A DNA stretch of 64,000 bases, from assembly GCA_000818945.1 (NCBI GenBank), contig KN805420.1:195141-259140 (forward strand), in the 5' to 3' direction. Position numbers and translations under genes: made by a program. The notes below the pieces were generated by a model that was not told where the DNA came from, searched no databases, and was given only the letters and a program-made list of their open reading frames with translations. Positions 48,444 to 58,233 of the stretch are shown one piece after another. Each line of letters begins with the position of its first letter. Within the stretch, counting starts at the first letter, position 1. The DNA is from Schizochytrium sp. CCTCC M209059 (Eukaryota; Sar; Bigyra; Thraustochytrida; Thraustochytriidae).

Positions 48444-49214
48444 CTTCTCGCTCAATTTTTTTGATCGAGGGAGTACTTGCAACCGCGTGATTCTCGTTTA
48501 GACGCGTGCGCGCGCAGGTCCTGCGCTGCCGCTCAAGTCTGCGCTGCCACGCTCGGCTCAGCTGGCCTCACCTCGCCGTGCCTCGCGGTTGGTTCTGCTC
48601 AACTCGTGCAGCGCGCCTCGCCGCCGCCACCCACCCGAGTCCGCGCCCACGCCGCGGTGTGCGCAACCCAGTCATGGAAGTAGCCTTTCAGTAGATATGA
48701 AAGTTTCAGAAGTTCTAACAAATGTAGCCGTTTGAATTTGGAATTCTCGGACCCCTTGTGAGCATTCTTTTCGCTATTCATTCCAGTCGAGCTGAGGTGC
48801 GGTAGAAATTGCATCGGCGTCCCAATGCGACGCTCGCTGACCCTTAGCTGTCGATTGCTTAATGACGAAAGTAAAAACCTTCGAGAGCTCGGTTTAATAC
48901 TGAACTTTGCTTTCCATTCTCTCTCTTACTTCATGGGCCAGAAATAGTGACTTGGTTAAGCACCTTTTCATTCAACTATTTTAATACCCATCTAGCCATC
49001 ATCTTCTCTGGCTATTCTTTTCGCAGTTCGTTCTTCCCGAAGAAGAGCGAAGACGACGCGCTGGATTGCTCTGCACTGCAAGCGCACGCACCAACACACG
49101 CTCGCTCGCGCTCTGCGTGGCTCGTACATAGAGGAATTGCCAGTGCACGACGAAAGAAAGGATAACTCACGCCAAGGACAAGCGAGCCGGGGCAGTAGTG
49201 TCTTTTACGCAGAG
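48444..49214. other. Divergent spacer between UTP4 and Arf-like genes
   Basis: A GC-rich left half and an AT-rich right half. No gene is seen. The frame of the Arf-like gene is open 26 codons upstream of the chosen start. Confidence 0.4.
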
Positions 49215-49808
49215 ATGGGGACGTACAACTCAAAGCTCAAGGGACGCAGCAAACAGGCAAATGTCGTCGTGCTTGGGCTAGAAGGCAGCGGTAAAACAAG
49301 CATTCTGCACAAAGCCGCAAACAAACATGTGCATGCGAGCAAACAGCTCACCGAAACTCGAGGTTGCGCCTTGGTCCGACTCTCAATCCTGGGCTTTAAA
49401 GTAAACTGCTTTGACCTTGGCGGTGGCCCCGCGCGCCGAAGTAATTGGAGTCATCATTATGAGAAAGTCCATGCTATTATATTTGTCATTGACAGCACAG
49501 ATCGTAATCGCTTCGAGAAGGCAGGTAACACGCTGCGGGCGTTCCTGGAGGATCCGCGTCTTGCTCGCGTTCCCCTCCTCATTCTTGCAAATAAGCAGGA
49601 CCAGTGCAGTGCCGTGTCAGGAACCGACATTTCAGACGGTTTGAACTGCTCTCAAATTCGTGGAAGACTCTGGCAGATTCAACATACCTCTGCAGCGACG
49701 GGGGAGGGGATCCAAGCTGCATTCTCGTGGCTAGCTCGCACTTTTTGCGAAACAAATTTATCCAATCGAGACGTCAGAAGGATCAAATATTCCGCGACGC
49801 CTCCCTGA
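49215..49808 (+). CDS. Arf-like small GTPase with substituted catalytic Gln
   Basis: 197 residues from the ATG at 49215; an upstream in-frame ATG at 49137 exists. The later start is preferred because it gives an Arf-type N-terminus with Gly2, suited to N-myristoylation. G-box 1 is GLEGSGKTS (21-29). Thr48 and Gly50 are kept in switch I. Switch II reads DLGGGPARRSNW (67-78), where all active Arf proteins have DxGGQ, so Gln71 is replaced by Gly. G4 is NKQD and G5 is near HTSAATGEG. The interswitch is otherwise normal. Without Gln71, intrinsic and GAP-stimulated GTP hydrolysis should be slow or depend on another residue. The tail after about 180 is longer than in Arf1. No orthologous ARL can be named from reading alone. 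Confidence 0.83.
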   Translation: MGTYNSKLKGRSKQANVVVLGLEGSGKTSILHKAANKHVHASKQLTETRGCALVRLSILGFKVNCFDLGGGPARRSNWSHHYEKVHAIIFVIDSTDRNRFEKAGNTLRAFLEDPRLARVPLLILANKQDQCSAVSGTDISDGLNCSQIRGRLWQIQHTSAATGEGIQAAFSWLARTFCETNLSNRDVRRIKYSATPP

Positions 49809-50637
49809 GAGGAAGCGTGATGGTTCGTGAAAGCAAGTAAGCCCTCCTTCGGAAAACTCAAAAATGCAAAAGTGTGCCTGGATACCTTGGGGTTAAATAT
49901 GGCGTATGCGCGCGCGCTCTTTGCAGCTTTGCGAGAACGTTCTTTCAATTCACGAAACTCGCCGACTTGGACAGATATTCGTGATGTCATGAGACGCAAT
50001 ACTGCATTCCGTAAAGTGAGGTAGAGGAGGAAGACGAGTGAATTTCATTCACTCACTCACTGACTCAGTACATACCTTTACTTTCTCGTCTGGATCCTCT
50101 TTACGATCATTCGCATGCTGGCCTCATAAAAGTGCGGCGCGCAAATCATGCCATTTTCTCATATTCTCAAAAGCTCAAAGTTCCCTCCCGGCAGCTGAGC
50201 TTTGTCGAATGGCTCAGCTCGGTTATGCTAGCCCATTTGGCTAGGGCAACTTTTTTCGAAGCCAACGACTCGGGATTTGTTTCACTTCGCTCAATGAGTG
50301 CTTGCATCTCCCGCCCTCCTATATGTTTCAATTGCAGAAGTAGCCTATGGCTCTGTTCGAACAAATGACAAACGAAAATTGTGATTTGTTTATCCTAGTT
50401 TGCCGTTGAGTGCGGTGACCACGTTCCAGCAAAAGCGAGGAAAGCAAAGTTTGCAAAGACAACGTGTTATGTAGAGCTCTTTATGTCAGTGAATTAGTAC
50501 AAGGCAGCTGTTAACTGCTTACATTGCCATCCAGAGGCTTTGTTTGCCGTTGAGTGCGGCGACCACGTTTCAGCAAAAGCAAGAAAAGCAAAGTTTGCAA
50601 ACACAATGTGTTATTTAGAGCTCTTTATGACAGTGAA
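49809..50637. other. Spacer including an extra copy of the PAP2 gene 3' end
   Basis: No gene is seen in 49809-50396. From 50397 to 50540 lies a 144-base duplicate of 50541-50684, which includes the PAP2 3' UTR and final codons (listed as a repeat). Confidence 0.5.
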
Positions 50638-50684
50638 TTAGTACAAGGCAGCTGTCCACTGCTTACATTGCCACCCAGAGGCTT
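50397..50684. repeat. 144-bp tandem duplication covering the PAP2 stop codon
   Basis: Two adjacent copies with about 90 percent identity begin with ttgccgttgagtgcgg near 50400 and 50544. Both contain the minus-strand sequence for the last 15 or so codons (SGWQCKQ[L/W]TAALY and stop). The outer copy (50397-50540) is detached from the gene by the first stop and is presumably not translated. Confidence 0.88.
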
Positions 50685-51744
50685 CGCTTGCAGACAGAGC
50701 GAGACTGAAGCGGCCCACGGAGCACTCGTGCGCAAAGTTGAACATGATGTCCAACACCGAGAAGAGAGCCGCGACATAAAAGGAAAAGTAGATCGTCCCA
50801 GCCGCGCCCGCAACGAAAAGAGCCCTTTTGCGCCCCCCGAGGTATTTCTGTACAGTGTCGCGCAAAATTGGACCAAGCAAGAGAAACCAAACTTGTATGG
50901 CGACCGCAATGCCGCAAAACATCTTCACCAGGACGCGATGGCGATCAGAGATATCATTCTCGACGACCCTGCTGATCCCAAGGCCAACTACGTCGCCCAC
51001 AATTACGTCAATAGGGTGATGCCGGCCCGCAGCCACCCGCGCGTAGCCGACCCCCAGCGCCCATACCAGAACAAACGGCTCCAGATAATGTGGAAGGCCG
51101 AGCATGAACGTTGCATGCGCACTGTAAAAAAGCCAGTTGAATGCATACAGAGCTCGCATCGAATGCCCCGATGGAAACGAGTGTCCCTCGCCTAAAATGC
51201 AGCAGTACGTATTATCGTAGGGGCGGCATGTTGGTCGGGGTCGTTGGAAAAACAATTTGAGCACCTGCTCTACAAACGCGCACACTGCCATGCCGCCAAA
51301 AAGGTCCAAAAAGAACTCCATGTCGCACGAGATGTTGCTGCATCCCATCCACAGAGGCCCTCCTTGGACGATGGTCATTACAGAGGCCAAAACGACGGGT
51401 AAGATAAACCATAACGCTTCATCTCCCGAAATGCTCAAACAAGCGCAAAGCGTCCTGAGCAGCGGACTCCGTCTCGTACCGCTGTAGACCGTGCCGCTGA
51501 TGTGCTCGTCCCACGCCCAGAACTCTTTTTCGAGGTGTCCAATCTGCAGGTGCGACGCCTCGCGCAGCATCTGGGTCAAGACCTTACGCGAGGTGCGCGA
51601 GATCTGCATGGCAAACTTCGGGCTCTTCGCTTGCTGGCGCCTCCTGCTAGCGCCTCCCTTCTGCTGGCGCTTCTTGTGCTGCTGCGCGCAGTCGTCGCGT
51701 CGTGAGCTGGCGGTCCTCGCCAGCTTGCTTGCGTTCGGGCTCAT
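50638..51744 (-). CDS. PAP2-family membrane phosphatase, PLPP6/dolichyl-diphosphatase-like
   Basis: A 368-residue protein from MSPNASKLART (ATG at 51742-51744; the frame is open 55 codons further but GC-biased). A basic N-terminus precedes five to six membrane helices. The phosphatase signature is complete: LKLFFQRPRP (K-x6-RP), HSFPSGHSMRAL (PSGH), and YARVAAGRHHPIDVIVGDVVG (R-x5-H-x3-D), whose His residues act in phosphate transfer. The FPSGHxxRA form is typical of the PLPP6/PPAPDC2 group acting on isoprenoid or sphingoid diphosphates, though glucose-6-phosphatase-like activity cannot be excluded. It probably sits in the ER or nuclear envelope. The last codons and 3' flank are duplicated in tandem downstream. 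Confidence 0.85.
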   Translation of the reverse strand: MSPNASKLARTASSRRDDCAQQHKKRQQKGGASRRRQQAKSPKFAMQISRTSRKVLTQMLREASHLQIGHLEKEFWAWDEHISGTVYSGTRRSPLLRTLCACLSISGDEALWFILPVVLASVMTIVQGGPLWMGCSNISCDMEFFLDLFGGMAVCAFVEQVLKLFFQRPRPTCRPYDNTYCCILGEGHSFPSGHSMRALYAFNWLFYSAHATFMLGLPHYLEPFVLVWALGVGYARVAAGRHHPIDVIVGDVVGLGISRVVENDISDRHRVLVKMFCGIAVAIQVWFLLLGPILRDTVQKYLGGRKRALFVAGAAGTIYFSFYVAALFSVLDIMFNFAHECSVGRFSLALSASEASGWQCKQWTAALY

Positions 51745-52783
51745 GTGGTCTCGCGGGAGCGTGACGGCAGGCTCGCCCTGCGCCGCCGGCGCGCGGCCAC
51801 CCGGCTCGGAGTGGCCTCGAGCTTTGTCCGCGGGGCTGCGCAGACGCGCGCGCCGGGGGCAGCTTTCTAAGAATTCTCTCGGCCAGCTGGCTGCAGGCGC
51901 CACGAGCACGCGCCTGCCTGCCTCGCTCCAGACTCGACACGGATGGACGTAAATTACGCCGACGAACCAGCCCTCCTCCCCTCCGCCCGGCGCCGGGCGT
52001 CCTGCGCGGACGACGCGGCGCGCAAGGGCCGCGAGCGGGCGGGCGGGCGGGCGAGGAACCTGCTCGCGGGTCCTCGGCTGCGACGCGCTCGCCCGGACTC
52101 GGGCTCGGGCTTTGCAGCACAGACGGTCGCAGTGCTGCTGCCAGTGTCCAAGTGTTTTCGAGTCGTTTATCAGGCTGTAAACTCACTGTTAGGCCCTTGA
52201 ACAGGCCAATCCAATGGCCTGCGTACTAGGCAGTATACGTATACCTCTAGTACTATACGTAATGCCGTCCGTGGTGGTAAAGTACTGCCTTTGCCGTTCT
52301 TTCCTTCAAGTTGGCAGCAGCGTGGCCATGATGGTCAGTCATCATGGCGGATGAAGACACCCTCCGCAGCTTCGACTCAAGCAACGCTGGGATCATAATC
52401 AGCTCGGCTGGACGGGGCCTGGACATCCTACGAAAACGACCGACCGAGATTCGATTCGCAAATGGGCACCTCTGTTGCAACCCTCTCTTCGCCGAGTCAG
52501 AGACCTTGTGCCCATCAAAGAGCGAGAGCGCGTCCTTGCGAGCGGGCGCGGCGCCGCGCGAGGAGGCGCAAGACCGGAGAAGAAAGTCCAGCAGCTTGGC
52601 TTAGATTCGGGTGGGAGCGAACGGCGAGGAGTCCGACAGAGACTACAGCAGGCGCAGGTATGGTGGGATAAAGGTGTCGCAAAGTGACGCCGCGCAAGGT
52701 TTCGTGCGTGATCTCTCATTTTTGTCGATCATGTCCGGGCAGAAACATTTGTCCAAGCGACTCGCGCACCCACAGAGAACAAC
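51745..52783. other. Divergent spacer between PAP2 and the giant surface-protein gene
   Basis: A GC-rich left part (to about 52130). A perfect 12-base palindrome gtatacgtatac occurs near 52231-52242. An 86-codon frame at 52344-52604 (MADEDTLRSF...) has a plausible acidic start but no recognisable domain and turns Arg-rich; it is not called as a gene. Confidence 0.4.
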
Positions 52784-55700
52784 ATGGGAGCAACCTTTAT
52801 GTCGAATCGGAGTACGCATATTGATATGCGTACTCAACCCGCAATGCATCCTCAAAGGCTGCTCGTCAGGGCCATCACATTTTTTTTTGGTCTATGGCAC
52901 AGCACGAGGGCCACACCGCCCCCGAGTTTTGATGCCGGGCTGCCGAAGCACCGACCATGGCGTCGGCGACTCGTGGGTGACACGCAAGATCTTCCCACGT
53001 GCCACGATAGTGGTTCGTGGTGCAATGATGTAGCCAAGCCGCAGGTTGTTAAAGGCTTCTGGAACGACAGCTCGCTCGACGTCTGGTCTGACAATGGATG
53101 GTGTAACCTCGGCGACCAGACATCAGAGAGCATAAAATGGGCATGTCCACGATCGTGTGGGGTGTGCTCCGTGGAATGCATCAACGAACTGGACCTTTTA
53201 CAAGGTGAAGGGTCGTGTGCTGCCTTGCTTGCAGCGTACCCGGAAGCATGCAAGACCTGTGATTATGCTGATCCGAGCTGCGAAGAGGACCGTGCCATTC
53301 ACGTGCAGAGCTGGTGCCTCAAGACATGCTATGAAAGCGGCGATCTGCCCTACGCCAGTCCATGTTACGATCCCTGCACCTTTGAAGAGCACCCCTGTAC
53401 TTTTCCGTTCACATTTGAAGGCGCCGCTTTCGAAATTTGCCTTTCCCTCGAGAAAAAAGATGGCCTTCGCCCACCACGCGCGTCAGAACACGGTACATCG
53501 GAAGACGAGGCTACTGTAAAATGGTGCGGCGTGAAAACCGAGCTATTACAGGGCGAATTTCAAGGTCTGGACTGGGCGTACTGCTCTTGCGCAGCAGTTC
53601 GCGCGTCCACGACGGCCACAAGCTCGCCAACAACGTCAACAATCTATACTACAGCTCCGACAGCGTCTGCCTCGACGATTAATATAGTGGCTGCATGTCC
53701 TGAAACCTCGGGGCGCCTCCGTGCCGCTATGGCAGAGCAATGTTCGCAATTCCTGATTCGCCAAGAGTGCACGCTGGATCTCTCGACTCTTCGGGGCCCG
53801 CTGACGTGCAATCAAGCGGCCATTAGCGTACCTGCGCACTTCAGTCTCTATCTCGTGGATTCGCAGCAGGATCTTGTGTTGACGTGCGGAGACGGCAACA
53901 ACGACTTGGATGATACCTACCTTTTTTACCTTCACGAGAACGCCTCGCTTGTTCTCGATGGAGTCAGCGTCACAAACTGCTCAGGAGCAGTATATCAGGG
54001 AAGACATTCTCATTTTGAGATTCAAAATGCAAGCATTTCTGGGAATCAGAATTTCGCTGGTCCGGCTGGAGTCTTCTGGGGAGGGTCGTACGCGACCACA
54101 AGGGTGCTTCGCGCCGTCATCTCCGACAATGTAGGCGCTTCCGCGGGAGTTTTTAGCAACGCAAACAGAGTTGGCTCTCTTGACGTGATTTTCCGGGATT
54201 CTCTTTTTGAAAACAATACGGCCATGGAGGCAGGTGGCATCGTTGCATTGAGCAGCGAGCCTAGGACCGTTGCTGGGGGACGTCTTTGGGCGGAGTCTTG
54301 TACCTTTCGTAGAAATGTAGCCGCAACGCAAGGAGGTCTTTTAAGCGTCGGCCGTGGCTTGCTCAGCCTTCGTGCAACCTTTATTGGTTGTTATTTCGAG
54401 GATCACCGTGCTTTCGAAGGTGGTCTTTTTTATTTCGGCGATAGTGGTGTGAATTACGAACTACTTGACTTGTCACGGGCAGAGCGCCTCGTGCGTCTCA
54501 TTGTAAGAAAGAGCTTCGTGCGCGCTGCTCTCGCACACGTTGGAGCCTTCGTGTCGCAGGTCTACGATGGCAACACCGCCGTTATCGTTGACCAGACTTC
54601 GTTGACGGCTGCTCGTGTCACCAATCACGGCGCTCTCGTGGCCATAACCTCAAGACCGTCCAGTCTTGATCTCGACGGCGCAAACCAGAACATTTTCGCA
54701 CTTGCAGTGAGCGATTCACAAATTTTTGAGAATGTCGCAGATGTTGATGGCGGTGTGCTCTCGATCCGAGGACCCGCACGTGTACTGATCTCGAACTCGT
54801 CCTTTACAGACAATCATGCCAACGGCGGTGGTGGAGGTGTTCTTCTCGCTGCAGGCGCGCCTGGAATGAGCCTAAGCATGGTGTCTTCAAGGTTCGAGAA
54901 TAACAGCGCTTTTTCAAATGGCGGTGCACTGCTCATGTCAACAGAAGCGAACGTGACCATGACCGCCTCCACGTTTCACGCCAATGTAGCAGTATCGGGC
55001 TCAGGAGGTGCAATATTTTCGTCTCCGATCGAACACGCTACGTCTGAGAATCTTCAGCTTGGTCTTCACCTGAAGGGCGTCAATACCTTTACAAACAATC
55101 AAGCGAGACGCTGTGGGGGGGCGTTGAGCTTGGCAAGAAATACACTTTGTGTGAGTCTTGGGACATTGGTCCTTGTCGGAAATCAAGCCGTCGAAGGAGA
55201 AGGAGGGGCAATTTGCATGGATGAAGGCACTGAGCTGATTGCCGACAATCTCAACAGCACGAAAAACCAGGCGTCATCCCGCGCGGGAGCTCTTCGCGTT
55301 CGAAGTGGCGCCTCGCTTGCTGTTAAAGAAAGCGCCCACTTTATTCAAAATACAGCAAGAAGCCATGGAGGCGCGATGGCTCTCGATCTAGGTTCTCGTA
55401 TTGCACTGAGCGGAGTCTCCGAGTTCAAGGCGAATCGTATACTCGGCTCTGACGCTGGTGCGGGTGGAGCGATTGCGGTGGTGCCGGGAGCGGGTCATCT
55501 TCTTGCTGTCAATATTTCGAACGCCAGTTTCGTGGGAAATTGTGCTCTTGCTGCGCCTCTCATCTTCGTAGATTTAGTGGCCGATCTGCGCCTTGTTTCG
55601 GAAGCAAATGACTGGGCGCTAGTTGCCGAAAATAATGGCGTATTCAACTTGCAAAATGTCTCTTTTGACAAGGCAACCCATATTAAACCGATCACAACCG

Positions 55701-57979
55701 CCCCGGCAGCGCTCAAAGTGTGCCAGGCCCAGCTCGATGATAATGATGATGACAATGACCAGCTGACTTGCGCATTCCAGACAAAGACGATCGCAAGCCT
55801 ATCAACGCATAGCGGCGGCTACCTTCCCCCCTTTTGTGTAGTTCTCGTCGATGCGTTCGACGAGCCATTCGCGACGCCGCGCGAGCTCGTGCTTCAACTC
55901 GTAATTCAAACGCCTGCTGCACTCAAGACGAGCGTTCATTTACCCGAGCCATTTGCTGGAACACTGGCGCTGCAAGATTCTCTTTTAATCCGTGACATTC
56001 AAGTTGTGGCTGCAACAGGAAACTACACGCTTTATCTACAGCCCAAACTTTATTCGCAGCATCTTTCGAGCAAACGAAGGATCGCCAGCGCAAAGCTTTT
56101 AGTTCTTGTCGATCACTGTCCGGGTGGCGACATTCTAGTTCCATATGCGCAAACCCGTCTCAAAGTATGTACATCTTCGGCAAGCCGTACTATTCCAGGC
56201 TGGTATTTTCCTGATAGTACCAACATCTCACGTTCCGCACAATGCCCACGTGGAACGTTCAGGCCGGGGTCGTGGCCAGCAACGCAGTGCTACGCTTGCC
56301 TGCCAGGTTCGATATCGACGCTCATGCGTGACAGCTGTGAGCGATGCGAAGGCCCAGCTTTTGTGAGCTGGAACAGCTCAGACGAAGTGTGTTCTGGATG
56401 CCCTGAAGGCGCGCGATGCCTTGGCGGCGTAGTCGCAATACCCGCCCAGCGCTTTTTCCATACTTTTGCTCGCTCAGGAGCGTTTCTGCCGTGCTTATCA
56501 AGATCTGCGTGCGCGTTTGCAGGACGCTCACATCTTCTCGCCGAACAGCTGCGAGAAGTGGCAAATTGGACCACTGAGGCAGTGCTCGCGGACATAGACT
56601 TCAATAAGATGTACCGTAAATCGCAATGCGCGTCAGGCTATGCTGGGATGCTTTGCGGTGAATGTGCTGCAAGCCATTGGCGAGGCAGCTTGACGGGTTG
56701 TACTGCATGCGCAACTCTTCAAACGCATGCAGGCCTGAGTGTTCTGGGCGTAATTCTTACCAGTTTGTTCATGTGCGTCTGTACGCAGCTGACGCCCTTT
56801 TCCGCAAGCGATAATGTATCCAAGATAGTACTGGGTTTCCTACAGCAGGTCTCTGTCTTGCGCGCCTTTCGGGCAGATTGGGCTCTCCCTGTGATGTGGG
56901 CGAGTTCCTTAACAGCGAGTGCTACGTCGGGCGCTCTCACATGGGCTCCATGCATCCTCCAAGACAGCTCCGTGCCCTCATTCATGATCGAAGCGGTGCT
57001 GCTGGTGTATGTGCTTCCCCTTCTGATGGCAGTGCTGGTTTCAAAAATGAGTCGATTTGTCTGTCAGGCAAAGAGTTCTATACGGAAAAGCACGCGTACG
57101 GCCACGCGCTTTCTATACCCCCAAGTTGCTGTAGAATTGACTCGTCTTTTTGTCTGCACCAACTCCAAAGACTGGGGCCCGCGTCTTATCCTTGATACGA
57201 GCCAGGAATGCTGGACAGCGAAAAGTTGGCATTTCGCTGCAATGATAGGCATCGCAGCGCCCGTAGGCGCATTTCTTAGCGGGATGCTTATTGCTTGGGG
57301 GTCGCGCTATCTCTACTCGTGGCTTTGCAAGAACTCAGCTTGCACTCAGCTAACTTTCGCTACCTTTATTGAGAGCGCGGAGGCGCGACGGCATCGTTCA
57401 TGGGATGCGGCCGCTGCGCTGCGCACAATAGCACTAATTTACACCGGGACCTTTGTGGCTTCGCCGATGGCTCAATGCCTCATATCTCAGGGAGTCATTC
57501 TTCTCTATATGCTTGCTACTTTCTGCGTACGGCCATTCAAGTACCGGACAATTCTTCTCATGGATCAGCTCGCGAGCAGTTTCATGCTTCTATTTTTCTA
57601 TGTGGAGATGTCGCAGCATCTTCTTGTTTTCTCAGCGCAGACTCAACATTGGGGCAGCTCTGGTGGCGTCCTTGCGGGCCTACTTCTTTGGCTCGCGGTC
57701 GTCGCGTTCGTCGTGGTCGCCGCAATTAGTCGTCTTACATGTGTCGCGGTAGCAACGGGCACGTTCGGCGGTGCAGCCTTGAGTCGGGCCGTGCCGACGC
57801 CAAGACCCTTGTTGGAGCAATTCGTGTTCGCAGGGACAAAGAGAGTAAAAGAGAGCGTGCTTCGTGTAATGGCACGTGTAGATCGTATGTGCAGTCATAG
57901 GAAGCAATTGAGACCCGTTGCGTCACCGCAAGAGTCGTTGACAACCGAAGCAGCACACGAAAGCCTTGTTTCCATCTAA
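52784..57979 (+). CDS. Giant ShKT-FN2-beta-helix multi-pass surface protein (Pmp-like)
   Basis: A 1731-residue predicted protein. A signal sequence lies at about 21-44 (QRLLVRAITFFFGLWHSTRA); ATGs at residues 1, 6, 15 and 21 are possible starts. Cys-rich ShKT-like segments come first (about 73-128, WACPRSCGVC), then a fibronectin type II-like module at about 198-270 (CTFPFTFEG ... WCGV ... DWAYCSC). A Thr/Ser linker (272-297) leads to a long right-handed beta-helix region (about 305-940) with repeated Asn-(N/T)-x-A-x-x-x-GGA-type rungs such as NNSAFSNGGALLM and ARSHGGAMALD. These resemble chlamydial polymorphic membrane protein repeats. A Cys-rich ephrin/TNFR-like stretch (about 1150-1312) is followed by some seven or eight membrane helices (about 1314-1650) and a basic cytosolic tail. 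Such proteins are common in stramenopiles; the roles proposed, adhesion or sensing, are inference. Many N-glycosylation sequons are present. Confidence 0.82.
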   Translation: MGATFMSNRSTHIDMRTQPAMHPQRLLVRAITFFFGLWHSTRATPPPSFDAGLPKHRPWRRRLVGDTQDLPTCHDSGSWCNDVAKPQVVKGFWNDSSLDVWSDNGWCNLGDQTSESIKWACPRSCGVCSVECINELDLLQGEGSCAALLAAYPEACKTCDYADPSCEEDRAIHVQSWCLKTCYESGDLPYASPCYDPCTFEEHPCTFPFTFEGAAFEICLSLEKKDGLRPPRASEHGTSEDEATVKWCGVKTELLQGEFQGLDWAYCSCAAVRASTTATSSPTTSTIYTTAPTASASTINIVAACPETSGRLRAAMAEQCSQFLIRQECTLDLSTLRGPLTCNQAAISVPAHFSLYLVDSQQDLVLTCGDGNNDLDDTYLFYLHENASLVLDGVSVTNCSGAVYQGRHSHFEIQNASISGNQNFAGPAGVFWGGSYATTRVLRAVISDNVGASAGVFSNANRVGSLDVIFRDSLFENNTAMEAGGIVALSSEPRTVAGGRLWAESCTFRRNVAATQGGLLSVGRGLLSLRATFIGCYFEDHRAFEGGLFYFGDSGVNYELLDLSRAERLVRLIVRKSFVRAALAHVGAFVSQVYDGNTAVIVDQTSLTAARVTNHGALVAITSRPSSLDLDGANQNIFALAVSDSQIFENVADVDGGVLSIRGPARVLISNSSFTDNHANGGGGGVLLAAGAPGMSLSMVSSRFENNSAFSNGGALLMSTEANVTMTASTFHANVAVSGSGGAIFSSPIEHATSENLQLGLHLKGVNTFTNNQARRCGGALSLARNTLCVSLGTLVLVGNQAVEGEGGAICMDEGTELIADNLNSTKNQASSRAGALRVRSGASLAVKESAHFIQNTARSHGGAMALDLGSRIALSGVSEFKANRILGSDAGAGGAIAVVPGAGHLLAVNISNASFVGNCALAAPLIFVDLVADLRLVSEANDWALVAENNGVFNLQNVSFDKATHIKPITTAPAALKVCQAQLDDNDDDNDQLTCAFQTKTIASLSTHSGGYLPPFCVVLVDAFDEPFATPRELVLQLVIQTPAALKTSVHLPEPFAGTLALQDSLLIRDIQVVAATGNYTLYLQPKLYSQHLSSKRRIASAKLLVLVDHCPGGDILVPYAQTRLKVCTSSASRTIPGWYFPDSTNISRSAQCPRGTFRPGSWPATQCYACLPGSISTLMRDSCERCEGPAFVSWNSSDEVCSGCPEGARCLGGVVAIPAQRFFHTFARSGAFLPCLSRSACAFAGRSHLLAEQLREVANWTTEAVLADIDFNKMYRKSQCASGYAGMLCGECAASHWRGSLTGCTACATLQTHAGLSVLGVILTSLFMCVCTQLTPFSASDNVSKIVLGFLQQVSVLRAFRADWALPVMWASSLTASATSGALTWAPCILQDSSVPSFMIEAVLLVYVLPLLMAVLVSKMSRFVCQAKSSIRKSTRTATRFLYPQVAVELTRLFVCTNSKDWGPRLILDTSQECWTAKSWHFAAMIGIAAPVGAFLSGMLIAWGSRYLYSWLCKNSACTQLTFATFIESAEARRHRSWDAAAALRTIALIYTGTFVASPMAQCLISQGVILLYMLATFCVRPFKYRTILLMDQLASSFMLLFFYVEMSQHLLVFSAQTQHWGSSGGVLAGLLLWLAVVAFVVVAAISRLTCVAVATGTFGGAALSRAVPTPRPLLEQFVFAGTKRVKESVLRVMARVDRMCSHRKQLRPVASPQESLTTEAAHESLVSI
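52810..52835. promoter_or_regulatory. Perfect 12-bp inverted repeat at the 5' end of the giant gene
   Basis: gagtacgcatat and its exact complement atatgcgtactc are separated by two bases. If translation begins at the ATG at 52844, this hairpin sits in the leader eight bases before the start codon. If it begins at 52784, it is inside codons 9-18. A role in RNA structure or protein binding is a guess. Confidence 0.5.
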
Positions 57980-58233
57980 AAAAGAAAAGAAGAAAAGCAA
58001 CTTGGTTCTCCAAAAAAGGAACCGCAGCAGGGGCGCCCATTCGATGGAGGCCCTTCGCTTCAGGGCGCCCAAAAACAGCGAGTGTGAAGAAAAGAGGAGC
58101 GTAACACGCATGCAAAGGTGGAAAAGCTTGACTAACTGGCTAGGCTTAAATTAACTCTAGGGCGATGGGAGGAGGGAGAAGTAGAGGGAGCGAAGGGCGT
58201 AGCTACATGTCTATAAACGCGATAGGGTTACCT

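Noticed and set aside
52344..52604. 86-codon frame with an acidic start
   Set aside because: The second half is Arg/Ala-rich by composition and overlaps other open frames; no domain. Kept only as a note in the spacer entry.
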